This document shows, piece by piece, positions 10,255-19,953 of a stretch of 34,722 nucleotides of DNA. The stretch is from Acidobacteriota bacterium (lineage in GTDB: Bacteria > Acidobacteriota > Terriglobia > Terriglobales > Acidobacteriaceae). Position 1 is the stretch's first letter; each line of letters begins with the position of its first letter. A program made the translations under genes and the position numbers. The notes beneath the pieces are model-generated. The model was not told the origin of the DNA, ran no database searches, and was given only the letters and a program-made list of their open reading frames with translations. Location of the stretch: NCBI GenBank assembly GCA_028873155.1, contig JAGWML010000002.1, positions 1 to 34,722 of the forward strand. The letters are read 5' to 3'.

Positions 10255-11028
10255 ATGAGCCTTCGGGATAAGACTGTTTTCATCACTGGCGCCAGCAGCG
10301 GCATCGGCGCTGCAACGGCGATGGCGTTTGCAGCAGAGGGTTGCAGGCTCCTGCTGGCTGCGCGACGCGCCGGCAAGCTGGCCGGAGTCGGGATTCTCGC
10401 GCGCGAGCGGGGAGCCGCGGCGGTTCACTCCATCGACCTCGATGTACGCAACCATTTTGCCGTTCAAACCGCCATCGATGAACTGCCACCCGAGTGGGCC
10501 GAGATCGACATTCTGGTGAACAACGCCGGTCTAAGCCGCGGACTCGAGAAACTCTACGTGGGCAAGATTCAGGACTGGGAAGAGATGATTGACACGAACG
10601 TGAAGGGTCTCCTGTATGTGACTCGCGCGGTGGTGCCGGGCATGGTCGTGCGGGGCAGAGGACACGTCATCAATCTCGGCTCGACTGCCGGTGACATCAC
10701 GTATCCCAACGGGGCCGTGTACTGCGCCACGAAAGCGGCGGAGCGAGCCATCAACGATGGCTTGCGCCTGGATGTTCTGGGAACGCCGGTTCGAGTGACC
10801 AGCGTAGATCCCGGCATGGTCGAGACTGATTTCAGCCTAGTCCGCTTCCGCGGCGACGCCGAACGCGCCGCGAAGGTTTACAAAGGAGTGAAGCCCCTGA
10901 CTGCGGAGGACGTGGCGGATGCGATTGTATGGGTCGCAAGCCGGCCCGCTCATGTGAACATCGCGCGTGTGATGATGACGCCCGTTCAACAGGGGAACTC
11001 CCTGCTTTTTGCGCGAGACGAGTCTTAG
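10255..11028 (+). CDS. Short-chain dehydrogenase/reductase
   Basis: 257 aa; TGASSGIG cofactor motif, NNAG, YCATK (YxxxK) active site. Confidence 0.95.
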   Translation: MSLRDKTVFITGASSGIGAATAMAFAAEGCRLLLAARRAGKLAGVGILARERGAAAVHSIDLDVRNHFAVQTAIDELPPEWAEIDILVNNAGLSRGLEKLYVGKIQDWEEMIDTNVKGLLYVTRAVVPGMVVRGRGHVINLGSTAGDITYPNGAVYCATKAAERAINDGLRLDVLGTPVRVTSVDPGMVETDFSLVRFRGDAERAAKVYKGVKPLTAEDVADAIVWVASRPAHVNIARVMMTPVQQGNSLLFARDES

Positions 11029-11063
11029 AACGGCCCTGCCTCAGATGCGCGTTCCAGCTGCAG

Positions 11064-11366
11064 TTAAGCCTCTTCCAGAGCCGCCAGTTGCGCTTCAATC
11101 TGGCTTAATGCAGCTTCCAGCGCCGAGCGCCGGCCCGGATTCGACGTCCGCTGTGAGAGGATTTGTTCGCGCTGCAGGTTCAGGGACTGTTTCTGCCGTG
11201 AGACCACCGCGCGTTTAAGCTCCGCCGCCCGGCGCTGGTCTTCTGAAACCACGCCAGATGAGGGCTTCCCATCGGATCCCTTTGAGGCTTCCGCCATTTG
11301 CTCCTCCACGGATTTACTTTCCCAACCACGAGCCATATCTTCATTGTACGGATTCGCAGCGGCCAT
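11064..11366 (-). CDS. Small conserved-type hypothetical protein, coiled-coil-like C-terminus
   Basis: MAAANPYNEDMARGWESKSVEEQMAEASKG...ALEAALSQIEAQLAALEEA; sits between two plus-strand genes. Start could be 11366 or 11336. Confidence 0.6.
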   Translation of the reverse strand: MAAANPYNEDMARGWESKSVEEQMAEASKGSDGKPSSGVVSEDQRRAAELKRAVVSRQKQSLNLQREQILSQRTSNPGRRSALEAALSQIEAQLAALEEA

Positions 11367-11416
11367 CCGTCTCGCAGCATGGCGAGTTGAATGAAGGGTT
11401 TTGAACGGAGGAAGAA

Positions 11417-12424
11417 ATGCTTGCCTGGCAGATTGCACGCTTCGGCATTGATTCAATGGAGTTTGTGGAACGTGCGGAGCCGGAACCTGGCCCGGAAGAA
11501 GTACTCGTCCAGGTCCACGCGGTTTCTTTCAATTACCGGGATCTGCTAGTTGTCAAAGGATTGTACAACCCCAAAATGGCGCTGCCCCGCATCCCGTGCT
11601 CAGACGGGGCCGGACAGGTGCTTGCTGTGGGCTCACACGTGAAGAATTGGAAGACCGGAGACCGGGTGGCCGGGATTTTCATGCAGAACTGGGTGGACGG
11701 CCCTCCGTCGCCCGAAAAGGTAAAGGGAGCACTAGGCGGCGACATCGACGGCATGTTGGCAGAGCGGGTCGTGTTGAAAGAAAGTGGGCTGGTGCGGATT
11801 CCGGCCCATCTGAACTTTGCGGAAGCTGCCACGCTGCCCTGCGCAGCGGTAACGGCGTGGAACGCTCTCGCCGGGGCGCGCCTGATGCCCGGAGCGACCA
11901 TCCTCATTCAGGGAACAGGCGGAGTGTCACTGTTTGCGCTCCAACTTGCGAAACTTGCAGGCCTTCGGGTTCTCTGCGTCTCAAGCAGCGACGAGAACCT
12001 GGCGCGCGCCCGGGAGCTGGGGCTGGATGCCAGTCTGAACTACCGGGGAACCCCAGACTGGGATAAATGGGTGCTGGATCAGACCGGTGGTGAAGGCGTG
12101 GACCTGATTGTTGAAGTTGGAGGCGCAGGCACACTGCCCAAGTCACTTCGCTCTGTGCGGATGGGCGGGCAGATTGCACAGATTGGAGTTCTTTCAGGCC
12201 CATCGGACCAACTGCCGCTCCCGCTGGTGCTGCACAAGCAGGTTCAGATCAAAGGCATTTATGTGGGATCGAGAAGGGACTTCGAGCAGATGAATCGAGC
12301 AATTGAGCTTGCACGGCTGCGCCCAGTCCTTGCTGCCCGGCCCTGGGCCGATGCTCCGGCATCCCTCCGCCAGATGGAGGAAGCATCCCACCTCGGCAAA
12401 CTGGTTGTGACGATGCAGGGTTAG
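11417..12424 (+). CDS. Medium-chain (zinc-type) alcohol dehydrogenase / NAD(P)H quinone reductase-like protein
   Basis: 335 aa; MDR fold with AATLPCAAVTAWNAL, GGVSLFALQLAKLAG cofactor motif. Confidence 0.92.
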   Translation: MLAWQIARFGIDSMEFVERAEPEPGPEEVLVQVHAVSFNYRDLLVVKGLYNPKMALPRIPCSDGAGQVLAVGSHVKNWKTGDRVAGIFMQNWVDGPPSPEKVKGALGGDIDGMLAERVVLKESGLVRIPAHLNFAEAATLPCAAVTAWNALAGARLMPGATILIQGTGGVSLFALQLAKLAGLRVLCVSSSDENLARARELGLDASLNYRGTPDWDKWVLDQTGGEGVDLIVEVGGAGTLPKSLRSVRMGGQIAQIGVLSGPSDQLPLPLVLHKQVQIKGIYVGSRRDFEQMNRAIELARLRPVLAARPWADAPASLRQMEEASHLGKLVVTMQG

Positions 12425-12567
12425 GGGTGGAGCTTCCGACTGGCGGTGACGAACCGGACGAGCTTGAGAGGAAGACCGGCCCGTCAGCCGCTATCGGTCC
12501 CTTTCTGTCCTGACGATCTCTGAGTGCAGCACCCGGCGAAGTCTGTCGCTCAGGGACGTCTCGGTCG

Positions 12568-12852
12568 TCAGAGAGTGATGCGGACGCGCTCTACGTCTTG
12601 TCCGGTTTCCTTGTTATGTCCCAACCACTCGAGCTCTTTGATTCGAGCAACTGGGATCCGAACCCATGTCGGCGTCCGGCTGGTTTGACTGAACAGCATG
12701 TAACCCTGAACATCGCAGGGCATAAGGTATCCGTCTAGCGAGACGGGGGCTTTGGTTGCGAATAGCGCCCGGAAAAGCCGCGATACAGTCTTTGGCATGC
12801 AAAGATCTAGATCTCTTGATTCCGGTTCTAAATATCCAGCTACACTGCCCAT
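12568..12852 (-). CDS. Hypothetical protein (94 aa)
   Basis: ATG with upstream purine-rich RBS; fills an otherwise empty gap; no recognised motif. Confidence 0.5.
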   Translation of the reverse strand: MGSVAGYLEPESRDLDLCMPKTVSRLFRALFATKAPVSLDGYLMPCDVQGYMLFSQTSRTPTWVRIPVARIKELEWLGHNKETGQDVERVRITL

Positions 12853-13284
12853 GTTTTCCTCCGGCGATCGTGTGGATTCGGGCCCTTCAGAACGCTCCGA
12901 TCGGGGACGTGCCCTTCTTGGCGTGCGCTCTGCCCGGCTTGGGGACGCTGCAGAACAGAGAGGGCAGCCCGTCTTGCCGGTAACTATGGCTGACTATAGC
13001 TGGGCCGTATCAGAGATGGAATCCTGCGGTCGTCGTAGGTCTATGGCGAAAAGGTGGGACGTTTTATGCTTTTTCGCGCTTCTCTTTCACCTGCGCAAGC
13101 TCAATTTCAGGATGCTCTAGGAGTTCAATTCATGCCTTCATGGTGCACTCGCATTTGGACGATCCAGAAAAGCCGGCAATGCACTGTCAGTTCATTCTTC
13201 TGAGTTCCCGCCGAACCTACGCTACTCTTGACCGTAGGTGGCGTCTTATAGAGAGGTCCCACCGGGAGGAGGAGAGGCACGAGA

Positions 13285-15561
13285 TTGCAGCGAGCGCCAC
13301 AAATCGTGCTGTATCAATTATTTGTCTCCTACGCAAAGAGCGGGATCGCGAAGGTCGTTTCCTGTGCCCCGGCGGCAACGGCGATAGGCGCAATTCTGCT
13401 GTCAGGGTGCGGAGGCAGGGGCGCAACGCCACCGAGTTTCTCGAATTCATTTTTCTCAATTGCGCCGGGAGTCGCGAAAATCGATACGAACTGCACCGGA
13501 TGCAATGCTCATCGATTGACTGGCAGGGGAGCTTCCGGGGGGGCGGTTCTTGATTTCTCGGCCACGCAAACCAGCGGAGAACCCGCCGATGTGATTTGGA
13601 CCCTGACGGGCGGAGATCCGGTGGCGGGAGCCGGCACGATCACGCCGAACGGCGCGTATACGCCCCCAAGTTATCTCACTGCCGATCGCGTGGAGGTCAT
13701 CGTCACTGGCTCGCTCAAGGACCATCCCCAGATACGGGCATCAGCCTCCTTGACCGTCGCGCCTGGCTTTCAGCAGCCTTTGACCCCTCAGAATGCCGCA
13801 CTCGGCCCAGGAGGCACGGTCACTGTCTCCGGAACACTTGCTCAAGCAGGCGGTGGAACTGCAATTCAGTTCGTACTCTCCAATTCGCCATCCGGGGCGA
13901 CAGGGGGAACCGGATCACTGAGCGCTCCGCTCTGTCAGCGTTCGACAAAATCCTTTACATCGTGTTCGGTCACCTATACCGCTCCGACAAGCGTACCGGC
14001 GTCGACCGTGACGTACGTCGTCGCTCTTACAGGCAGCCTCGGTGCGCGAACCGAGGCTGCCGTGCTCTTGAATCCAGCCGCTGTCACCAGCACCCCCATC
14101 AGCCACCAGACCCCGCTTGCAATCCCCATGGCTCTTGGCACTTCCGGCGGCAACAACAATGACTTTGACCGGCGCGGTAATGCTGTCGTGGATTGTTGCA
14201 GCGGCACGCTGGGCGCGTTGGTGCAGGATGGGTCAGGCCGCCAGTATCTGCTGAGCAACAACCACATTCTTGCGAGGAGCGACCACGCTGCGCCGGGCGA
14301 TGCCATTGTGCAGCCGGGGCTCATTGACAACAATTGCACTCCGAACGGCGAAGGCCCCGGCACGATCCCCGTCGCATCCCTCGCAGCCTGGCGTTCGCTG
14401 CGCTCTCCCAGCACCAATGTGGATGCAGCGATTGCACAGGTTGCCTCGCACACCGTGGATCCAACAGGAGCCATCCTCGAACTTGGACCTCGACAACCGG
14501 ATAGTACGTTGGCTGCCGCGCCGCCGGGCATCTCCTCCAGCGAAGGAAAAGGCGAACCGGCAACTTTGCAGATGCGAGTGGCCAAGAGCGGGCGAACAAC
14601 CGGCTTGACCTGCGGCGCGATTTCCGCGGTGGCTGTGGATGTCGAGGTGGACTACTACAGCGACTGCGCAGAGACCATGCCGTATCTGACCAAGACGTTT
14701 TCAAACCAGATTTCCGTCAGCGGAAATCGCTTCAGCGATGCTGGCGACTCAGGTTCGCTCTTGGTGGATGCCACCGACGCGGAGCCGGTCGGGCTGTACT
14801 TTGCCGGTGGCACGGATGCAAACGGAGTCGTACAGGGTGTGGCGAATCCAGCCAATGAGGTCCTGACTGAATTGAGCGCGGAGATCGGCAACCAGCCTCT
14901 AACCTTCGTCGGCGGTCCCGATCGTCCGGTCAGTTGTCTCAGCTTTGGCGACAGCACGATCACAGCTTCCCAGGCCCGCTCACTCAGTGATCGAGAAATT
15001 GCGCGCGTCCAGCAGGCGCTGGCCATCGCGCGACAGTGGGTCAATCCCGCCATGGGAGTGCTGGGGGTCGCCATGGGCAAGAGTAACGACCGCCCGGGCG
15101 AAGCTGCCGTGCTTGTCTACACCGATACGAACAGCCGGGTGGCGATTCCTCAGCTTGCGGCTGGCGTGCGTACGGTCATCGTTCCCGCGACGCCCCGAGC
15201 CGTAGCGCTTGGCGCAGCGCCGATGTTCGTTCCAATGGAGGGTGCGCCTGCTGTGGATGCGGTCGCCATCAACCGCGCTTTGATTGTGAAGAGGGAACAA
15301 GCCCCGGCCTTGATGCGCGCCAACTCTGCGTTCTTTGGCATCGGCGTAGGACAGAGCTTCGATAATCCGCGCGAAGCTGCACTCGTCGTGTATGTGGATC
15401 GGCAGCGGCAGCCATCCACGCTGCCGTCAATATTGGGCGGCCTGCGCGTTCGCTACGTCATTATGGACCGGCTGCATGTGACGCGGTCCTACGTGGTGCC
15501 TTTCCAGACACATGGGCGCTGCCTGCCGCATGCGTCGGGCGACGCCCTGTCTTCTCAGTAG
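13285..15561 (+). CDS. Putative lipoprotein with trypsin-like serine protease domain and C-terminal duplicated modules
   Basis: 758 aa, TTG start after GGGAGGAGGAG; lipobox-like LLSGCGG; His-region LLSNNHILARS, Asp-region NVDAAIAQV, Ser-region DAGDSGSLLVD. Confidence 0.78.
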   Translation: MQRAPQIVLYQLFVSYAKSGIAKVVSCAPAATAIGAILLSGCGGRGATPPSFSNSFFSIAPGVAKIDTNCTGCNAHRLTGRGASGGAVLDFSATQTSGEPADVIWTLTGGDPVAGAGTITPNGAYTPPSYLTADRVEVIVTGSLKDHPQIRASASLTVAPGFQQPLTPQNAALGPGGTVTVSGTLAQAGGGTAIQFVLSNSPSGATGGTGSLSAPLCQRSTKSFTSCSVTYTAPTSVPASTVTYVVALTGSLGARTEAAVLLNPAAVTSTPISHQTPLAIPMALGTSGGNNNDFDRRGNAVVDCCSGTLGALVQDGSGRQYLLSNNHILARSDHAAPGDAIVQPGLIDNNCTPNGEGPGTIPVASLAAWRSLRSPSTNVDAAIAQVASHTVDPTGAILELGPRQPDSTLAAAPPGISSSEGKGEPATLQMRVAKSGRTTGLTCGAISAVAVDVEVDYYSDCAETMPYLTKTFSNQISVSGNRFSDAGDSGSLLVDATDAEPVGLYFAGGTDANGVVQGVANPANEVLTELSAEIGNQPLTFVGGPDRPVSCLSFGDSTITASQARSLSDREIARVQQALAIARQWVNPAMGVLGVAMGKSNDRPGEAAVLVYTDTNSRVAIPQLAAGVRTVIVPATPRAVALGAAPMFVPMEGAPAVDAVAINRALIVKREQAPALMRANSAFFGIGVGQSFDNPREAALVVYVDRQRQPSTLPSILGGLRVRYVIMDRLHVTRSYVVPFQTHGRCLPHASGDALSSQ

Positions 15562-15613
15562 GCACGCAGTTCTCTGCTCAGAGCGAAGACAGAGCTGCGG
15601 TGTTCAAACAGAA

Positions 15614-15646
15614 TCGGCCTGCCTCAGTATCGCCAAGGCAGGCCGA
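15614..15646. terminator. Hairpin between convergent genes, possible bidirectional terminator
   Basis: TCGGCCTGCCT (15614-15624) / AGGCAGGCCGA (15636-15646), perfect 11-bp stem, 11-nt loop, no clear T-tract. Confidence 0.6.
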
Positions 15647-15663
15647 CTGCAGATTGCGATCGC

Positions 15664-17376
15664 TTATGCCCCCAGAGCTGACTCCACGGCAGCGGTCAGA
15701 GTCTTGAGGCCGGATGCGACGTCTGCACCGAGATGGACTCGCAAGGCGCGTCGGCCGCGCGATTCCAGCACGGCCAAATCACCTGCCGCCTGCGCATCGA
15801 TGACAATTCCAAAGCTGTACTTCTGCCCTGGAATCGATACATCGACTGCGTGATCTGCGGTGATCTGCAGAAAAACGCCCGTGTTGGGACCACCCTTGTA
15901 GTCTTGCCCGGTGGAATGCAAAAAGCGTGGTCCGAAACCGAGACAGGTCGCTACTCTTTTTGTGTCGCGAATCCTGTGCCGGAAGGTCTGAATCGCGGCT
16001 TCATGTTGCGGGAACATCGGCAAGAAGGCGAGCGCCGCAAAGTAATCTCCTTCGTGGATCTGGTCGAGGTGAGCTTTGAGATAGCCGGTTAAGGAGGCCT
16101 GGGTCGCAGTCTCTTTGAGCCGGGCCGCATAGGCCGGCGCCGCATAGAGCCGGATGCCCGCGTCTGTCAGGATCGCATCGTGGACCGGCAGCTTGCCTGT
16201 CTCCTCGTACTTCGACGTCAAAGCGCGCGTCTCAATCTTTGCAGACTCAACGTCAGGCTGATTGAACGGGTTGATTCCCATCACGGAGCCAGCCACCGCA
16301 GTCGCCACCTCCCATGTGAAGAACTGGCCGAAGATCTCGTACCGGTCGGCAATCTCGAAGTACGCCACGGGATGACCGGCAGCCTCGAGCGCTGCGACTC
16401 TGGCATCGAGGCTGGAGTCGCGGGTGCCCTGCAGCTTTACATAGGCGAAGATCCGATCGTTCCCGTAGATTTCCGGCGCGGCAATTGCTTCGCGGTCCAC
16501 TGGCGTAATGCCCTTGCCGAGTTTGCCGGTGGACTCGGCGATGAGTTGTTCGAGCCAAGCTCCCAGATCGTGAATCTCGGGCGAGGTGAAGATCGTGATC
16601 TTGTCCCGGCCGGCATTTGCGCCCGTTCCGAGAAGAAGACCGAGTTGGACGGCGGGATTTTCTGCGGAGGGCAATTTTGCCTGCGCGACGCCTTTGGCAG
16701 CCTCAGCGAGCAGGCGGGGCGTATCGAGGCCCGCTACCGTGGCCGCCACCACGCCAAAGTTCGACAGCGCGGAATAGCGCCCTCCGATCTCAGGATCGCC
16801 ATAAAAGATATGGCGGAAGCCATCGGCTTTGGCGACCTGCTCCATTTTCGAACCGGGATCCGTGATGGCCAGACAATGACTGCCAGCTTTGTCCTTGCCT
16901 ACGGCCTTTTCCATCTCAGCAAAAAAGTATTGCTTCAAGATGTTGGGTTCAAGGGTCGAGCCCGATTTGCTGGCCACGATCACGAGGGTCTCAGTCAAAT
17001 TGAGCTTCTCGCGGGCGGCCTTCACCTGGGCAGGGTCGGTGGAATCGACGATATGCAGCGCGGGAAAGCCGGGTTGCGTGCCAAAGGTCTCCGCAAGCAC
17101 CTCCGGACAGAGGCTGGAGCCTCCCATGCCAACCAGTAGCGCTGACTTGAATCCGGCGGCTTTCACATCCTGCGCTAGGGCGGCGTGCGCAGCCGCGTCC
17201 TTTTGCTGGCGTTCGACGATGTCGATCCAACCAAGCCACTTTTCCTCTCCATTACTGGTCCAGAGAGTGGGATCCTTCTTCCAGAAGCGTGCCACTTTCT
17301 TGTTGTCGAGCCAATCACTGGCGGCGGCCGTCACTGCTTGACCCAGGGAGTGCGGTATCGCAAATCGAAAGTTCAT
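15664..17376 (-). CDS. pgi: Glucose-6-phosphate isomerase (the version often found fused to transaldolase)
   Basis: 570 aa; GMGGSSLCPEV, VASKSGSTLEPN, GDPEIGGRYSALSNFGVV, NQPDVESAK. Confidence 0.9.
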   Translation of the reverse strand: MNFRFAIPHSLGQAVTAAASDWLDNKKVARFWKKDPTLWTSNGEEKWLGWIDIVERQQKDAAAHAALAQDVKAAGFKSALLVGMGGSSLCPEVLAETFGTQPGFPALHIVDSTDPAQVKAAREKLNLTETLVIVASKSGSTLEPNILKQYFFAEMEKAVGKDKAGSHCLAITDPGSKMEQVAKADGFRHIFYGDPEIGGRYSALSNFGVVAATVAGLDTPRLLAEAAKGVAQAKLPSAENPAVQLGLLLGTGANAGRDKITIFTSPEIHDLGAWLEQLIAESTGKLGKGITPVDREAIAAPEIYGNDRIFAYVKLQGTRDSSLDARVAALEAAGHPVAYFEIADRYEIFGQFFTWEVATAVAGSVMGINPFNQPDVESAKIETRALTSKYEETGKLPVHDAILTDAGIRLYAAPAYAARLKETATQASLTGYLKAHLDQIHEGDYFAALAFLPMFPQHEAAIQTFRHRIRDTKRVATCLGFGPRFLHSTGQDYKGGPNTGVFLQITADHAVDVSIPGQKYSFGIVIDAQAAGDLAVLESRGRRALRVHLGADVASGLKTLTAAVESALGA

Positions 17377-17544
17377 ATTGGATTTGATTTTGCCTCAAAT
17401 GAATTTGGATGCGAAGCGTGAGAACGAGACATGGGATATTTGCTTAATCGGAGCATGGCCGGTAGATCCGGGCATCGCGGGATTCAATCTCGATGAAAGC
17501 CGCGTTTGAACGATCGCCCCTGGGCGCCGCGACTCAGGACGTAA

Positions 17545-18147
17545 TCAATATCTATGTTGCGGAAGCCTGAAGTCATACGCAAGGCCAAAGGTAAGTCCGC
17601 GGGGGTGAAGGTTTGTGCTGAAAAGCTGCGGCCAATACTGGTACTCGTAATCCGCGTGCGCCCAGACATTTTCCCATAAGCGATATTGCCCGCCGCCACT
17701 AAAGGAATAAATCACACGGCTGTCATGTGTGTAGGCGTAATTCTTGTTAAAGAGAAAGTCGATGGTCCCGTAACCGACCTTTGCACTCGCCATCGGATAG
17801 AAGTTCCTGTACCGGTGCCAGGAGTAATTCGCACCGCCCAGAAACGACTTCTCTGTTACATTGGGTTGGCTCGACGAACGATTGAATGTGATGTCTTTAA
17901 TCTGAGCCTCAATCGCTAATCCATGCACCCTGCTGGTCAGGAAGGCCGGACTATAGTCCCCCCACATGGTATAGCCCAGCATGTAGCCGGAACCGAGATC
18001 CGGATTAAACGCCGACAGACCGCCGCCAATCTCAAATGGGAGCACATCCTGCTTGGCTGACGGAACCACCTGCGCAACTGACTGCACCGAAAATTCCAAC
18101 AGGCAGGAACCGAGTAAAAAGATCAAAGCCCTTCGGAACATTTGCAT
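17545..18147 (-). CDS. Outer-membrane beta-barrel-type protein with signal peptide
   Basis: MQMFRRALIFLLGSCLLEFSVQSVAQ signal; alternating aromatic beta-strands; C-terminal LAYDFRLPQHRY. AAGGAGA RBS supports the 18147 start over the 18258 ORF start. Confidence 0.78.
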   Translation of the reverse strand: MQMFRRALIFLLGSCLLEFSVQSVAQVVPSAKQDVLPFEIGGGLSAFNPDLGSGYMLGYTMWGDYSPAFLTSRVHGLAIEAQIKDITFNRSSSQPNVTEKSFLGGANYSWHRYRNFYPMASAKVGYGTIDFLFNKNYAYTHDSRVIYSFSGGGQYRLWENVWAHADYEYQYWPQLFSTNLHPRGLTFGLAYDFRLPQHRY

Positions 18148-18309
18148 CTCCTTAGGAACCGCAAAACTTTGATAGCCCTGTAGCCATCCTAGAGGAACAG
18201 TGCAATCGACGGTCCGGAATTGCAAGGCAAGGAAAAACCTCTGAAATCGGGTTCGCAAAGCTCCTACGAAGTGTTACAAGACCACGTGGGGTGCACCACA
18301 TCGGCCCGG

Positions 18310-18907
18310 TCAATATAGCAGGTTTCCCGCCTCTGCTTCGATGGCAGCCATGAGCGACAGAGATGCGTCGTTACGTGTGCCTGCCAGTTCCCTCGATGTG
18401 TTTAGACGCAGCTTTCCCGGCAAAAGTTCAATTGCAGAACGGATCCCAGGAAGCAAAGAGGTAAAATTGGGATATCGCGCGTCGCGCCCAATCTTTGCCG
18501 CCGCCCGCAGAAACCGTATCGCGCCCAACTGCTCGAGGAAATCCGATCGCGTACGACCACCGCCTCGATGCAGACCGGGCGTCCTGTGGCTGATGGGTTC
18601 GAATTACCTCCTCAACGGCATGAAGCTTCGCGGGAGGGAATCCCCACGTGGGGAGCAGGCTTCGGACCTTATGGATGGTGTACGGAACGTGGTCCCAATG
18701 GGTCGAGGCTTCAGGGTCATTGGGGGCGGTGCCCAACAAATACGCCAATGTCATGCAGCCAGGCGGATGCGAAAACGACATCATCGTCGTAGTTAATCCC
18801 CGCCCAATCGTGCAGGCAAGTGCATACAAACGTGGCTGGTGACCGAATCTGTCCACAGGCCTTGCCTCGGACTCGATGTACTGGACGACGGCTTTTCTCC
18901 ACCCCAT
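18310..18907 (-). pseudogene. Frameshifted HD-domain protein gene
   Basis: One continuous homology-like reading requires all three minus frames: MGWRKAVVQYIESEARPVDRFGHQPRLYALACTIG / GINYDDDVVFASAWLHDIGVFVGHRP / NDPEASTHWDHVPYTIHKVRSLLPTWGFPPAKLHAVEEVIRTHQPQD / DFLEQLGAIRFLRAAAKIGRDARYPNF...AEAGNLLY. Confidence 0.82.
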
Positions 18908-18909
18908 CC

Positions 18910-19953
18910 TCACCGCGTGGGACCTCCCGGCCACCGAGGCGAGATGCGAATGAGGTCCAGGCCGCCCATATCCTGCACAGAGAAGACCGGGGATGCCGCG
19001 GGAATGGCTACGATGCCTCGTTCGGGAAGATCCAGCGACTCAAAACCAGGACTCATGAGCCGGGCCGAACCCGATGCGGCGAAGAGGTAAGCGAGTCCTT
19101 GCTCAGGTTCATGCAGGCCGGGCAGGGACACGCTGGAACGGCTGACCTTGACTGGAATGCGCTCCACGCAAAAGTAGTCATTTTCCAGGAAGACGGTGCG
19201 GTCCGGCAGTACCCTGGGCTGCACCTTGCCGGCGCGGGTCGCAAGCTTCGTCGCTTCCAGCGACTTTTCGATCTGCAGCTCACGAGGACGCCCATAGTCG
19301 AAGAGCCGGTAGGTAAGGTCGCAGTTCTGCTGGGTTTCCAGGAGAACAGAACCGGGCCAGATGGCGTGCACAGTTCCTGCATCGACGAAGACCATGTCGC
19401 CAGTAGCGATGGGGATGGACTGTAGAAGGCTTTCCATGGTCCCGCGATCCACTGATGACCGGATTTGGTCCATGGTCGTGTGCGGCTTCAGGCCAACGGC
19501 AACTTGCGCGTCCCGTTCGGCGGCCAACGCATACCAGCACTCGGTCTTTCCCCGCAGATGCCCATCTCTGCGAGCGAGCAAATCGTCGGGATGGACCTGG
19601 ACGCTCAATTTCTCGCGGGCGAAGATTACCTTGATCAGCAGGGGTGAACCCTCGGGCGGAGCACCCCTGCCAAGGAGCGCATCAGGCGCTTCGAGGAAAA
19701 GGTCACCGAGCGCCCTGCCGGTGTGCGGTCCGCTCGCGACCGTGCAGGCATCGCCCGTGAGCCACACCTCACCAATCGGATCTGTCTCTGAATCAATCGG
19801 ATACCATGGCTGGAGACTGCGTGCGCCCCATACTCTCGGAACAAATCGCGGGGCGACCCGAAACGGTGCAATCTGTGCAAAGAGATTGGGAGACCGTTTT
19901 TCCAAATGCCTGACTCCCGAACTGTGGAATCGCAGAAACCTGCTCTTCTTCAT
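18910..19953 (-). CDS. manA: Class I mannose-6-phosphate isomerase
   Basis: 347 aa; VWGARSLQPWYP, SVQVHPDD metal-binding motif, GKTECWY, DAGTVHAI; exact start uncertain. Confidence 0.9.
   Translation of the reverse strand: MKKSRFLRFHSSGVRHLEKRSPNLFAQIAPFRVAPRFVPRVWGARSLQPWYPIDSETDPIGEVWLTGDACTVASGPHTGRALGDLFLEAPDALLGRGAPPEGSPLLIKVIFAREKLSVQVHPDDLLARRDGHLRGKTECWYALAAERDAQVAVGLKPHTTMDQIRSSVDRGTMESLLQSIPIATGDMVFVDAGTVHAIWPGSVLLETQQNCDLTYRLFDYGRPRELQIEKSLEATKLATRAGKVQPRVLPDRTVFLENDYFCVERIPVKVSRSSVSLPGLHEPEQGLAYLFAASGSARLMSPGFESLDLPERGIVAIPAASPVFSVQDMGGLDLIRISPRWPGGPTR

Noticed and set aside
16180-17139. 319-aa plus ORF opposite pgi
   Set aside because: Antisense to a well-supported glucose-6-phosphate isomerase; low-complexity composition.
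18341-18796. 151-aa plus ORF opposite the HD pseudogene
   Set aside because: Arg-rich antisense frame; the minus strand carries recognisable HD-family residues across frames.
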